Both the position numbers and the translations under genes were made by a program. Below, in pieces: positions 45,936 to 54,409 of a DNA stretch of 64,000 bases (positions within the stretch are counted from its first letter, which is position 1; every line of letters begins with the position of its first letter). This DNA is from Moritella dasanensis ArB 0140 (GTDB lineage Bacteria > Pseudomonadota > Gammaproteobacteria > Enterobacterales > Moritellaceae), in contig NZ_AKXQ01000006.1 of the NCBI RefSeq assembly GCF_000276805.1, positions 151,420 through 215,419 on the forward strand, read 5' to 3'. A model generated the notes under the pieces. It did no database searches. It was not told the DNA's origin and was given only the letters and a program-made list of their open reading frames with translations.

Positions 45936-47327
45936 TTAAGCGGGAATTTCAATCCCTTGCTCACGCATTTTCGCTAATTTATAACGTAAAGTGCGCGGGC
46001 TAATACCTAATTTCTCTGATACGTCCTTACGCACGCCATGACAACCAATCAAGGTTTCCAAAATAATTTGATATTCTTGCTGACGTAATTCGTTACCTAA
46101 AGGTTCTGTTGGCATGGTGACACTTCGCGCAGGTATTTCAGTCTTAACCTGCAGTTGTGGTGCCAGCCCTTCTTCAGTAGACAGCTTAAAATCAGCGGCG
46201 GAAAAATCTTCTAAAATCAGATCTTCAGTCTTAACCTGCCCATCAACCGCTAAAATCATCGCGCGTTGAATGACATTGTCTAATTCACGCACATTACCTG
46301 GCCAGTGGTAGATCTGTAATTTGCTTTTCGCACAATCAAGTAATTCAAGTGTGGGGATATTGTTTTGTTTACAGTGCAGTTTTAACAAATGCTGGGCAAT
46401 CGGTAAAATATCGCCTTTACGCTCGGTCAAGGGGAGCCAAGCCAATGGAAATACATTTAAACGATAATATAAATCTTCTCTAAAATCACCGTTCGCCACC
46501 GCTTGCTTCATATTGCGGTTACTGGTCGCAATCACGCGCACATTCAATTTAATGGTCTTACGGCTACCGAGTCGCTCAACTTCACGCTCTTGTAATACCC
46601 GCAGCAGTTTAACTTGCAGGGCTAAATTCATTTCTGATATTTCATCAAGTAAGATAGTGCCGTTCTGCGCTTGTTCAAATTTACCTGGGCACGCTTGGAT
46701 AGCGCCGGTAAATGCGCCTTTTTCATAACCAAACAAAGTGGCTTCAAGCATGTTATCCGGGATCGCCGCGCAGTTAATCGCCACATACGGGCCATCGAAA
46801 CGCATCGAGTTATCATGAATATAACGCGATAATACTTCTTTACCAGTACCACTTGGGCCCGTCACCATAACGGTAGCATCTGACTTAGCGACTTTACGCG
46901 CTAGGCTTAATAACTGCTCCGTTTTTATATCACCATAACAAGGTGTACGTTTAACCACTTTTTGTGGTGGCACATAACGTCCCACTTGATTAATCAATAC
47001 TTCTGGCGAAAACGGCTTACCAATGTAATCAACAGCACCATTACGCATTGCGGTTACCGCATCATCGACTTTGGCATAAGCCGTCATCAACAACACAGGT
47101 AAGTCGGGGTGTTTTTGTTTAATGTTATGTAGTAATGTTAACCCGCTCATGCCACCCATTTGGACATCACTTACGACCATATCATACGCTTTTTTACCTA
47201 ATGCAATCAGTGCGCCTTCGCCACTATCAACTTCATCACATTCGTAACCAGCCATTAATAAGGTATCAACCAAGGCTTCACGGAGACCTAAATCATCTTC
47301 AACAACAAGAATTTGAGAATGGGACAT
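45936..47327 (-). CDS. flrC: Flagellar sigma-54 response regulator FlrC
   Basis: This enhancer-binding activator is phosphorylated by FlrB and drives later flagellar operons. The receiver domain has D54 (MVVSDVQMGGM). The AAA+ domain has GPSGTGKE, YEKGAFTGA and GTILLDEISEM, and a Fis-type helix-turn-helix ends the protein (VRKDVSEKLGISPRTLRYKL). I chose the ATG at 47327, with GGTGG eight bases upstream (463 aa); a GTG four codons earlier overlaps flrB and the ribosome-binding site. Confidence 0.96.
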   Translation of the reverse strand: MSHSQILVVEDDLGLREALVDTLLMAGYECDEVDSGEGALIALGKKAYDMVVSDVQMGGMSGLTLLHNIKQKHPDLPVLLMTAYAKVDDAVTAMRNGAVDYIGKPFSPEVLINQVGRYVPPQKVVKRTPCYGDIKTEQLLSLARKVAKSDATVMVTGPSGTGKEVLSRYIHDNSMRFDGPYVAINCAAIPDNMLEATLFGYEKGAFTGAIQACPGKFEQAQNGTILLDEISEMNLALQVKLLRVLQEREVERLGSRKTIKLNVRVIATSNRNMKQAVANGDFREDLYYRLNVFPLAWLPLTERKGDILPIAQHLLKLHCKQNNIPTLELLDCAKSKLQIYHWPGNVRELDNVIQRAMILAVDGQVKTEDLILEDFSAADFKLSTEEGLAPQLQVKTEIPARSVTMPTEPLGNELRQQEYQIILETLIGCHGVRKDVSEKLGISPRTLRYKLAKMREQGIEIPA

Positions 47328-47331
47328 ACTA

Positions 47332-48387
47332 TTATCCACCTATTACCATTGGTTGCGGTTCTGCTACACGATGTAGCGGTACGATTATACTAAAACGACT
47401 GCCTTCACCTTCAGTTGAGTCTAATTTCAAACTGCCATGATGGGCTTTTACCACACTTTGAACCACGGCAAGGCCAAGACCTGTGCCTTGTGATTTCGTG
47501 GTAAAGAAAGGTTCTAAAATTTGTTTCTGCATATGCTTGGCGATACCGGGTCCATCGTCAGCCACAATAATGGCGACTTCGTCATCACCCGAGCGTACGG
47601 CTGATATCGCTAAGTTAGCGCCTTGGCCACAAGCGTGTAAGGCGTTTTGTATCAAGTTACCAATCGCGCTAGACAGAGCATTGCGATTAGCTAAAATTAA
47701 TAAATCGGGTTCTGGCAACGTTACGTGCATTTTGCTGTGGGTTTGCAACATCATCGCTTCACTGCCCGCTTGTACTTGCACCAATAAATTCTGTAGCGAG
47801 ATTTCTTCAACCACTAAGTCATTACCGGTACGTGCAAACAGCAGCATGTCATTCACCTGGTTTTCCAGATCATTAAGACGTTGAATCAGCTTACTTTGAA
47901 AACGCTGTCTTGATGCCGGTGGTAGATTAGGATTAGCTAAGTTAGAACCGTATAATAATGCCGCCGATAATGGCGTACGGATTTGATGCGCTAATGACGC
48001 CACCATACGACCCAATGACGACAATTGCTTCATGTGACTGACACGCTCTTGTAAATGACGTGTATACGTTAAGTCAGTCAACATAATTAATTGACCAGGC
48101 TGAGAACCTAGCGTGGTAATAGAAAGCTGTACTTTACAGCCATTTTTCAATGAGACTTCATGACCATCGTCTTCTTTCGGGGTAAATGCCCGTTGAATAA
48201 CATCCATCCAACGCGATCCCATTAGCGGCTCACCCAGTAACTGCACAGCCACTTTATTGACTTCAATGACAATACCGTTGCCATCAAGAATGACCAACCC
48301 AGACGGCAGTGCTTCTACTAACTTTTCGCTACGATCTTTGTGTGCTCGTAGTGCTGCTAATTCGCCGGGATAAGATTCTTGTACCAT
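47332..48387 (-). CDS. flrB: Flagellar sensor histidine kinase FlrB
   Basis: This cytoplasmic kinase phosphorylates FlrC. It has a PAS-like N-terminal domain (about residues 15-115; LVILDGNGIVIEVNKVAVQL), the H-box SLAHQIRTPLSAALLYGSNL with the phospho-accepting His, and an ATPase domain with NLIQNALHAC, DDGPGI and GTGLGLAVV. There are no membrane segments, as in other FlrB/FleS kinases. Length is 351 aa. Its signal is unknown. Confidence 0.96.
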   Translation of the reverse strand: MVQESYPGELAALRAHKDRSEKLVEALPSGLVILDGNGIVIEVNKVAVQLLGEPLMGSRWMDVIQRAFTPKEDDGHEVSLKNGCKVQLSITTLGSQPGQLIMLTDLTYTRHLQERVSHMKQLSSLGRMVASLAHQIRTPLSAALLYGSNLANPNLPPASRQRFQSKLIQRLNDLENQVNDMLLFARTGNDLVVEEISLQNLLVQVQAGSEAMMLQTHSKMHVTLPEPDLLILANRNALSSAIGNLIQNALHACGQGANLAISAVRSGDDEVAIIVADDGPGIAKHMQKQILEPFFTTKSQGTGLGLAVVQSVVKAHHGSLKLDSTEGEGSRFSIIVPLHRVAEPQPMVIGG

Positions 48388-48424
48388 GGTAGTACTCCGC
48401 TAAAAAATTGACTCACACCTAATA

Positions 48425-48442
48425 ATGCATTTAGTGTGCCAA
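48425..48442 (-). promoter_or_regulatory. Sigma-54 promoter before flrB
   Basis: On the minus strand TTGGCACACTAAATGCAT has a perfect TTGGCAC -24 half, with GG and GC 10 bases apart; the -12 half is ATGCAT. It lies 38-55 bases before the flrB ATG. In the Vibrio scheme this is the FlrA-activated promoter. Confidence 0.9.
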
Positions 48443-48507
48443 CAAATTCAACTTTGTAATACATTGAAATACTTTAAAATTATCATCTTTAACCGTTATT
48501 TAAAAAC

Positions 48508-48537
48508 AAAAAAGCCCAACGTCATGTTGAGCTTTTT
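48508..48537 (-). terminator. Rho-independent terminator after flrA
   Basis: On the minus strand AAAGCTCAAC pairs with GTTGGGCTTT (one wobble) around a 5-base loop, followed by T. flrA is therefore probably a single-gene transcript. Confidence 0.88.
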
Positions 48538-48563
48538 ATTTTAAATTTTATTTTAATTTTGAT

Positions 48564-50033
48564 TTAAGCTTCTTTCTGTAAGCCATACTTACGCATTTTT
48601 TCAACCAAGGTTGTCCGGCGCATACCCAGTTGGTCAGCGGCGCGTGCCACAACATGTGCCTGTTGATCTAACGCTTGCTTGATCATATCAATTTCAAATT
48701 CAGCCAACATTTCTTTCAGGTTTACACCCGTTTCAGGCAAGCTACTTGGCATCGAGAAAAAACCATCTTCTTGGGGCTCTTCTTCGACGTTAGCAAAAAT
48801 TTCATCGTTAAACATCGCCGAGATAGCATCACGCTCGGCTAACTCACTGGGTATATCAGGACTATGCACCTGACTTTCACCATCGTCATTATAACGGTAT
48901 TTAGCCGGTAACTCACCGATGTCAACGATGTTACCCGATGTCATGATAAGCAGACGTTCAATCAGATTGGATAACTCACGGACATTACCCGGCCAAGAAT
49001 GTTGCATTAACGATTCCATGGCACGTTGGGTAAATAAAATTGTGGCATCATGCTCTGCTTCGTGACGACGTAATAACTCTTGAATCAATAATGGAATATC
49101 ATCAGGACGCTCACGCAGTGCAGGGCTTTCAATTGGAAATACATTTAAACGGTAAAATAGATCTTCACGGAATTCACCGTCGGTGATCATTTTTTCTAAA
49201 TTACGGTGTGTTGCTGCAATAACCCGTACATCGGCTTTAATGGCTTTACTGCCACCCACTCGCTCGAAAACACGTTCTTGTAATACGCGTAATAATTTTA
49301 CTTGCATTGGTTGCGGCATATCACCAATTTCATCAAGAAATAAGGTACCACCACCAGCGAGTTCAAAACGGCCTTTACGTGCTGCAAATGCGCCGGTAAA
49401 CGCGCCTTTTTCATGACCAAATAATTCACTTTCTAATAATTCAGCCGGAATAGCACCGCAGTTAACCGGTACAAATGGACCATCGCTACGTGATGACGCA
49501 TCGTGGATTGAACGGGCAATCACTTCTTTACCCGTGCCGGATTCACCCAATACTAATACATTCGCGCCCTTGGTCGCGACTTGCGTAATCAAGTGACGGA
49601 CACTTTGAATGGCATCACCACCGCCGACCAATTGCTTAATAAGCGCTTTTGATGCCGAAGGTGATTGACCCAGCTTACTCGCCACACATTGACGATAAGA
49701 TTGGCAACGTCCGAGTAATAGCGTCAGTTGTTGATAAGATAAAGGCAGTTCGATATGGCCGATTAAATTACCTTGCTCTGATGCTTTTTCATTTGCACCA
49801 AAGGTTAAAAATGGGTTCATTGGATTGGCATCAAGTAACGCAGATAAATCATTTTCTGAGTAACTTTCTGAAGACACAATAACGCTGTTTGCAGCAAGGT
49901 CTATCTTCGCACTTATGTCCATATGAGAGTCGAAACTCTGCCAGCCTTCACCAAGAAAAGACAAGATCGTTTCTAAATTTTGTCTGCGTTCAATATTCTC
50001 ATCAATTACAAAAACTGACTTAGTAGTATCCAT
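48564..50033 (-). CDS. flrA: Flagellar master regulator FlrA (FleQ family)
   Basis: This sigma-54 activator sits at the top of the polar flagellar cascade; the family also binds c-di-GMP, which lowers its activity. The N-terminal FleQ-type receiver-like domain (residues 1-115) lacks the phospho-acceptor pattern. The AAA+ domain has GESGTGKE, HEKGAFTGA and GTLFLDEIGDM, and the C-terminal Fis domain ends the protein (DQLGMRRTTLVEKMRKYGL). Length is 489 aa. The upstream region holds a TTGACA -35 box followed by a 7-bp tandem repeat array. Confidence 0.96.
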   Translation of the reverse strand: MDTTKSVFVIDENIERRQNLETILSFLGEGWQSFDSHMDISAKIDLAANSVIVSSESYSENDLSALLDANPMNPFLTFGANEKASEQGNLIGHIELPLSYQQLTLLLGRCQSYRQCVASKLGQSPSASKALIKQLVGGGDAIQSVRHLITQVATKGANVLVLGESGTGKEVIARSIHDASSRSDGPFVPVNCGAIPAELLESELFGHEKGAFTGAFAARKGRFELAGGGTLFLDEIGDMPQPMQVKLLRVLQERVFERVGGSKAIKADVRVIAATHRNLEKMITDGEFREDLFYRLNVFPIESPALRERPDDIPLLIQELLRRHEAEHDATILFTQRAMESLMQHSWPGNVRELSNLIERLLIMTSGNIVDIGELPAKYRYNDDGESQVHSPDIPSELAERDAISAMFNDEIFANVEEEPQEDGFFSMPSSLPETGVNLKEMLAEFEIDMIKQALDQQAHVVARAADQLGMRRTTLVEKMRKYGLQKEA

Positions 50034-50083
50034 ATTACAGCCTGTGCTAAACCTTACTTAAACTTAGAAGAGTTAATCACTTT

Positions 50084-50125
50084 AACTATTAACTATTAAC
50101 TATTAACTATTAACTATTAACTATT
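50084..50125. repeat. Heptanucleotide tandem repeat in the flrA promoter region
   Basis: Six perfect, uninterrupted copies of AACTATT (42 bases) lie 51 bases before the flrA start codon. The unit does not encode anything here. Confidence 0.97.
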
Positions 50126-50137
50126 AAAGTGTGTCAA
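50109..50137 (-). promoter_or_regulatory. flrA: Candidate sigma-70 promoter of flrA
   Basis: On the minus strand a perfect TTGACA (50132-50137) is followed at 17 bases by GTTAAT (50109-50114), a 4/6 match to the -10 box that lies inside the heptamer array. Because the array supplies the -10 region and the expected start site, the exact -10 used is uncertain. Confidence 0.55.
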
Positions 50138-50339
50138 AAACTAACCAGCGCCAATTAATTGACATGGCTATAATACACATTCCTAAATCAAGATGAAACA
50201 GTCACAAGAATTAATTAGAAGGTCGGATAAAAATAGTCAGTGCTGCATCACAATATCGACAACGATAACCGCCGATTACGGTAAGCGCATGGGAATTAAG
50301 CCAACCCATACGCTATCATTATCGGTGACAATAGACTTA

Positions 50340-51269
50340 TTAACCTTCACCAAACTCCTCTTTCAACTCAACGACTTGGTAATGACTGGCATTGAGTCCC
50401 CAAAATTCCGGTAATGTCGTCGCCACTGCAATCGATGACCAAGTACCAACAATCAGACCAATAAACATGGCGGTAGAGAAACCATCCAAAGGTCCTCCTC
50501 CCAATAACCATAATGCCGAAACTGTCATGAGTGTGGTGCCCGATGTCACCATGGTGCGTGATATTGTTGCCGAAATAGCTTGGTTATTCACCTCTGCAAT
50601 CGCTAAGGTTGGTTTTAGTATCAGTAACTCGCGGATACGATCTCCGATAATAATCGAGTCATTTAATGAATAACCAATAATCGCCAATATCGCCGCAAAC
50701 ACGGTCAAGTTAAACTCAAGTTGCAATGCTGCAAACACACCAAGCACAAACAGCACGTCATGCACCAAGGCAAATAATGCCCCTGATGCCAAGCGCCATT
50801 CAAAGCGATAGCTTAAATACGCCAGGATACATAACATCGATACTAACAGCGCCAAACCGCCTTGTTCCGCCAACTCTTGGCCAACCTGAGAGCCGACAAT
50901 ACTGGTGTTTAATACTTCAATATTGGTTGCTAACGGTGCCAGTACATCGGTAATATTCACAATACTCATACCAGCAGCAGGCTCTGCATAGCGTAAGATC
51001 CAACGTCCGACATCTCCCCCTTCAATCACACTGACATGTTGATTCAATGCCGATTGCAATAGCGGTGAGATCTCACTCATGGTAATACTGGGATCAAGTT
51101 GTATTTCGGTGATCACACCACCGGTAAAATCAAGTCCCCAATTCAAGCCATTAACACTAATGAAGGCAATCGCAATGAGCATGAAAACAACTGAGATAGC
51201 GCTGCTAAAATAACGTAATTTACTGTATTTGTTGCTATTTATAATATTTTTCATGTTGATAGTCATCAT
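50340..51269 (-). CDS. secF: Protein translocase subunit SecF
   Basis: This partner of SecD in the ion-driven SecDF motor helps complete protein export at the Sec channel. It has six membrane segments, the signature GLDFTGGVITEI near residue 45, and the SecF family block NDSIIIGDRIRELL. Length is 309 aa. The ATG at 51269 has AAGG seven bases upstream, inside the end of secD. No yajC gene is nearby, which suggests a second secDF copy outside the usual yajC-secDF locus. Confidence 0.95.
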   Translation of the reverse strand: MMTINMKNIINSNKYSKLRYFSSAISVVFMLIAIAFISVNGLNWGLDFTGGVITEIQLDPSITMSEISPLLQSALNQHVSVIEGGDVGRWILRYAEPAAGMSIVNITDVLAPLATNIEVLNTSIVGSQVGQELAEQGGLALLVSMLCILAYLSYRFEWRLASGALFALVHDVLFVLGVFAALQLEFNLTVFAAILAIIGYSLNDSIIIGDRIRELLILKPTLAIAEVNNQAISATISRTMVTSGTTLMTVSALWLLGGGPLDGFSTAMFIGLIVGTWSSIAVATTLPEFWGLNASHYQVVELKEEFGEG

Positions 51270-51271
51270 AC

Positions 51272-53110
51272 TTATACCTTCAAGTCATGACGAGTATCAC
51301 GACCCCATATTTTATTAATTAAAGCGCGTGATACGATGATCCCAGTAAACATACTGGTCAAAATACCTAAACCAAGTGTTAACGCAAAACCTTGTACTGG
51401 CCCTTGGCCAATTGAATACAACACCACGGCAATAATGAGGGTGGTGATATTGGCATCAACAATGGTGCCAAATGCACTATCAAAACCGCTATTAATGGCT
51501 TGTGCGAAGCTGTGTCCTTCGCGCAATTTGTCACGAATTCGCTCAAACACCAGCACGTTAGTATCAACCGCCATACCGACTGTCAGAACTAATCCAGCAA
51601 TACCGGGTAGCGTTAATACTGCCCCCGGGATCAAGGCTAACAAACCAAATAACATGATGACATTAGCCAGTAAGGCTACATTCGCAACCCAGCCTAAACG
51701 GCGATACCACAGCGCCATAAATACCAAGGTTAACCCTAAGCCAAGAGCCAGTGCTGAAAAGCCATTTTGAATATTCTCGGCACCCAGTGAAGGGCCAATC
51801 GTTCTTTCTTCAACAATCGTCACTGGCGCAGTTAACGAGCCCGCGCGGAGTAATAACGCTAACTCTTTGGCATCAGCCATGTTACCCGCCCCCGTGATCC
51901 GAAATTGGCTGCCGAGTTGTGCTTGAATAGTAGCGACACTGATAACGTTATTGGTCTTTTTAGTTGAACCATCGGTATTGCGGCTGTACTCGCTGTAAAG
52001 TGTTGCCATTGGCTTACCAATATTATGCTTGGTGAAGTCAGACATTTTCTTACCACCAGCATTATCTAAGGTGATACTTACCTGAGCAGCCCCCATTTCA
52101 CCGACATTAGCCCGCGCATCAATAATATGCTCGCCACCGAGTATCGCGTCACGGGCAATGCGTATTGGCGCACCGTCGTTATTACTGACGACCATACTGC
52201 CACTGTTTGTCGCTTTCAGTTCATGAAACGCCAAGCTGGCTGTAGCACCAATCACATTTTTAGCCGTTGCCGGATCTTGTACACCCGGTAGTTCAATTCG
52301 AATACGATGTTCGCCTTGACGCTGTACCATCGCCTCGGTAATGCCTAATTCTTCAATACGACTGCGCATTGTTTGTAAGTTCTGCTGCACGGTTAAATTA
52401 ACAATGTCGGTTTTTTCAGCTTGCGGCATGCTCACCTCAACGAACAATCCCGAGCTTTGCGTTACTTTCCATTGTGGATAGTTGGTTTTAATCTGTTTCA
52501 ACAAGGCAACTTTAGCTTCATCCGTTGGCAAGTTCAGTTGCAGGCTATTATCGCGATCAATACTGATCCTGACGCCACGCAACCCTTGCTCACGAAAATC
52601 AGCGTGTAAGTTATCTAATAACTGCTGGGCTCTGATATTAAATACCGGTTCCATATCAACATCTAACAAGAACTGCACGCCACCACGTAGATCCAAGCCT
52701 AATTTGATCGGCTTCAACCCCATGTTCTGCAACCAAGACGGCGCAGCAGAAACAAGTGAGAGCGTAATATCATCATCTGCAGGCAACATAGATTCGAGTA
52801 TCGCTTTGGCGCGGGTTTGCGTATTACTGTCTGCGAGTACGATAGTAGTTTTATCCGCCTCTTGATCGATACGCATCACTACAATGTTATTACTCTCAAG
52901 TGTTTGCTTAAGCGTATTAATTGCGGATTTTGGCGATTGTTTGTGGTTAATTTGCAGCGCTGGGTTCTCTCCATATAAGGTAGGGATCGCACTGAGTAAC
53001 ATCACTAAGAGTGTGCAGATTAAGACAACATATTTCCAACCAGCATAATGGTTAAGTAGTTTACGTTGCGATTTAGTCGTTGATTTTTTTGTCATTTGAT
53101 AGCTGTCCAT
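51272..53110 (-). CDS. secD: Protein translocase subunit SecD
   Basis: This RND-family subunit works with SecF. One N-terminal membrane segment is followed by the large periplasmic P1 region and five more membrane segments. Signatures are KLGLDLRGGVQFLLDVD, MAVDTNVLVFERIRDKL and the TM6 region GFALTLGLGILTSMF. Length is 612 aa from the ATG at 53110, which has AAGG five bases upstream. This ribosome-binding site can pair with a complementary stretch ~100 bases upstream. The gene is preceded by a VemP-like open frame, the arrangement known from secDF2 of Vibrio alginolyticus. Confidence 0.95.
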   Translation of the reverse strand: MDSYQMTKKSTTKSQRKLLNHYAGWKYVVLICTLLVMLLSAIPTLYGENPALQINHKQSPKSAINTLKQTLESNNIVVMRIDQEADKTTIVLADSNTQTRAKAILESMLPADDDITLSLVSAAPSWLQNMGLKPIKLGLDLRGGVQFLLDVDMEPVFNIRAQQLLDNLHADFREQGLRGVRISIDRDNSLQLNLPTDEAKVALLKQIKTNYPQWKVTQSSGLFVEVSMPQAEKTDIVNLTVQQNLQTMRSRIEELGITEAMVQRQGEHRIRIELPGVQDPATAKNVIGATASLAFHELKATNSGSMVVSNNDGAPIRIARDAILGGEHIIDARANVGEMGAAQVSITLDNAGGKKMSDFTKHNIGKPMATLYSEYSRNTDGSTKKTNNVISVATIQAQLGSQFRITGAGNMADAKELALLLRAGSLTAPVTIVEERTIGPSLGAENIQNGFSALALGLGLTLVFMALWYRRLGWVANVALLANVIMLFGLLALIPGAVLTLPGIAGLVLTVGMAVDTNVLVFERIRDKLREGHSFAQAINSGFDSAFGTIVDANITTLIIAVVLYSIGQGPVQGFALTLGLGILTSMFTGIIVSRALINKIWGRDTRHDLKV

Positions 53111-53216
53111 CAATGCCTTCTTTCTCTATCAGAAACAGATATATAAAGTTGCTATATAAAGTACTTATATAAAAAATATATACATAAACTAATGATATAA
53201 AACGCAGGCATATTGG
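53107..53216 (-). promoter_or_regulatory. Candidate RNA pairing that hides the secD ribosome-binding site
   Basis: On the minus strand CCAATATGCCT (53206-53216) can pair with AGGCATTGATGG (53107-53118). Six base pairs are continuous (ATGCCT with AGGCAT), and further pairs (CCA with TGG) lie beyond a small internal mismatch. The second strand contains the AGG of the Shine-Dalgarno sequence and the ATG itself. The enclosed loop is ~87 bases and very AT-rich. I found this by eye; no folding energy was computed. Confidence 0.4.
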
Positions 53217-53385
53217 TGATTAACTTGCTTATCGATCCAGACAATCACGTGATAAACACGTTATGTCAGTGCAATGAATTTCTTGTACATTTCAGTACTT
53301 GAATCAGAGGTCGAATCAATGCTAACGAAAATAGATAAGCAGATAAAATTAACAAAAAGTAGGTAATTTAATACTTACATTTTGT
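53119..53385. other. Leader between the vemP-like gene and secD
   Basis: This non-coding stretch is AT-rich, with tracts such as TATATAAAG repeated twice near 53150. It contains short hairpins, for example ACGTG/CACGT around 53250-53265, and the 5' partner of the secD ribosome-binding site. I see no open frame with a ribosome-binding site. It probably belongs to the vemP-like/secDF mRNA. Confidence 0.5.
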
Positions 53386-53877
53386 CTAAACAGATGGTGT
53401 AACAGCGGGGTATTGGCGGTGAGAATATAATAAATTACTGTCTTTCCAGCCTGATATGCGCGACTTAGAAGAAGAACGCGTTAACCAGTATTGAGAGAAA
53501 TTAACATTAACCGCATAGCCGATCACCAAAGATGGCGATGGTGGAATTGATAATTCAATCTCGACTTGATAGTCCGGTTCTGGGTTATTCAATACTAAGC
53601 GGCCAGCACTGCTGTAACGGGTAGTGTCCGTTAAGGCAAACTCATAATTATGGCGTGTTTTCGATGATATTGGCGCTGGTTCTGATCCTGATTCACCGAG
53701 ATCTTGGCTGACACTATTATCTTCATGCGCATTAACCAGTAAAGAGGCTGGTGTGAATGACGGCTGTGATGTTATCGATACTGTTTTCGATACAGCTACT
53801 TGTGTACTAGCCTGAGCATTAAAGCCCACAACCATGACAAACAGCAGAATGAAACATCGCATAAACCGAGCTAGCAT
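53386..53877 (-). CDS. VemP-like secretion-monitoring arrest peptide
   Basis: This is a 163-aa exported protein with a signal peptide (about residues 1-23, ending NAQA). The C-terminus contains RISGWKDSN at residues 140-148, which I recall as the hallmark of the arrest region of Vibrio VemP (RISGWK-E-T-N in V. alginolyticus); a Gln lies at 155, eight residues before the end. Size, signal peptide, motif placement and position directly upstream of secDF all fit VemP. VemP stalls its own ribosome when export is slow and thereby raises secDF2 translation. The start codon has no strong Shine-Dalgarno sequence; a second ATG at 53862 is possible. Confidence 0.78.
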   Translation of the reverse strand: MLARFMRCFILLFVMVVGFNAQASTQVAVSKTVSITSQPSFTPASLLVNAHEDNSVSQDLGESGSEPAPISSKTRHNYEFALTDTTRYSSAGRLVLNNPEPDYQVEIELSIPPSPSLVIGYAVNVNFSQYWLTRSSSKSRISGWKDSNLLYSHRQYPAVTPSV

Positions 53878-53963
53878 AGAATATAATTAATCATAAAGGA
53901 TGATTACATATCATATATCACTAGCGTTTAAAGAGACAAGGATTATTTTAAACGTCAGAAAGC

Positions 53964-53994
53964 AAAAAAGGCTTACCGTTAGGTAAGCCTTTTT
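53964..53994 (-). terminator. Rho-independent terminator of the first tRNA-Leu
   Basis: A perfect stem (AAAAAGGCTTACC with GGTAAGCCTTTTT) with a 4-base loop GTTA lies just after the tRNA 3' end; T runs exist on both strands. Confidence 0.92.
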
Positions 53995-54001
53995 CTAAAT
54001 T

Positions 54002-54087
54002 TGGTGCCCGAGGCCGGAATTGAACCGGCACGCCTATTAAGCGAGGGATTTTAAATCCCTTGTGTCTACCGATTTCACCACTCGGGC
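54002..54087 (-). tRNA. tRNA-Leu (anticodon UAA), copy 1
   Basis: This is an 86-nt gene including an encoded CCA 3' end. The acceptor stem GCCCGAG pairs with CTCGGGC, the anticodon arm AGGGA-TTTAAAA-TCCCT gives anticodon TAA, the long variable arm is typical of tRNA-Leu, and the T-arm contains GGTTCAATTCC. It is identical to the copy at 63901-63986. Confidence 0.96.
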
Positions 54088-54409
54088 TGAGTGATAAACT
54101 GTTAAGCTGCTGCCTAACCGGATATGCGCTCACTTTACCTGATTCTAATATTGAGTCAACATAAAATATTAAACATAAATCAAATGGTTGAAAATAGATC
54201 CAATTTGTTTGTTTATTATCTAACAATTAACCATGAAGCACCAATTAGAGAGCAACTCCCTGATAAACGTAAGCACCTTGAACCAACAAACCGAGATTAA
54301 TTATTTTCTTTTACTCTAAAGCTGGAAATATATACCATCGGACCTACAATTTGAGTGTCGGCAACCCACTATAAGCTGGAATATCACGCATTCAAAGTAA
54401 GGAATTAAA
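54088..54409. other. Intergenic region with the tRNA-Leu promoter
   Basis: This 322-base gap between divergent transcripts holds the tRNA promoter at 54132-54159 and the AAGGAATT ribosome-binding site of the next gene. No sigma-54 or clear sigma-70 promoter for the rightward gene could be picked out. Confidence 0.5.
54132..54159 (-). promoter_or_regulatory. Sigma-70 promoter of tRNA-Leu copy 1
   Basis: On the minus strand TTGACT (54154-54159) and TAAAGT (54132-54137) are 16 bases apart. A GC-rich GAGCGC discriminator follows, as in stable-RNA promoters. The tRNA begins about 38 bases after the expected start. Confidence 0.8.

Larger units (their letters stand above)
50034..50339. other. Intergenic region between secF and flrA
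   Basis: This 306-base gap contains the flrA promoter region with its heptamer array (50084-50125) and, near the secF end, an imperfect hairpin (GCGTATGGG with CCCATGCGC on the minus strand, 50285-50313) that might end the secDF transcript. I see no gene. Confidence 0.6.

Noticed and set aside
50084..50125. CRISPR-like array
   Set aside because: The units are 7 bases and contiguous, without spacers, so this is a simple tandem repeat.
53460..53482. Long-range pairing of the vemP-like codons TTCTTCTTCT with the purine-rich secD leader AGAGAAAGAA
   Set aside because: Nine of ten positions can pair (one G-U), but simple-sequence purine/pyrimidine pairings over ~350 bases arise easily by chance, and the segment lies upstream of the likely stalled-ribosome footprint.
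54001..54087. Phage or island attachment site at tRNA-Leu copy 1
   Set aside because: The repeat spans exactly the full tRNA rather than a 3' part, no integrase gene is in the window, and both copies have separate terminators. I keep it only as an observation.
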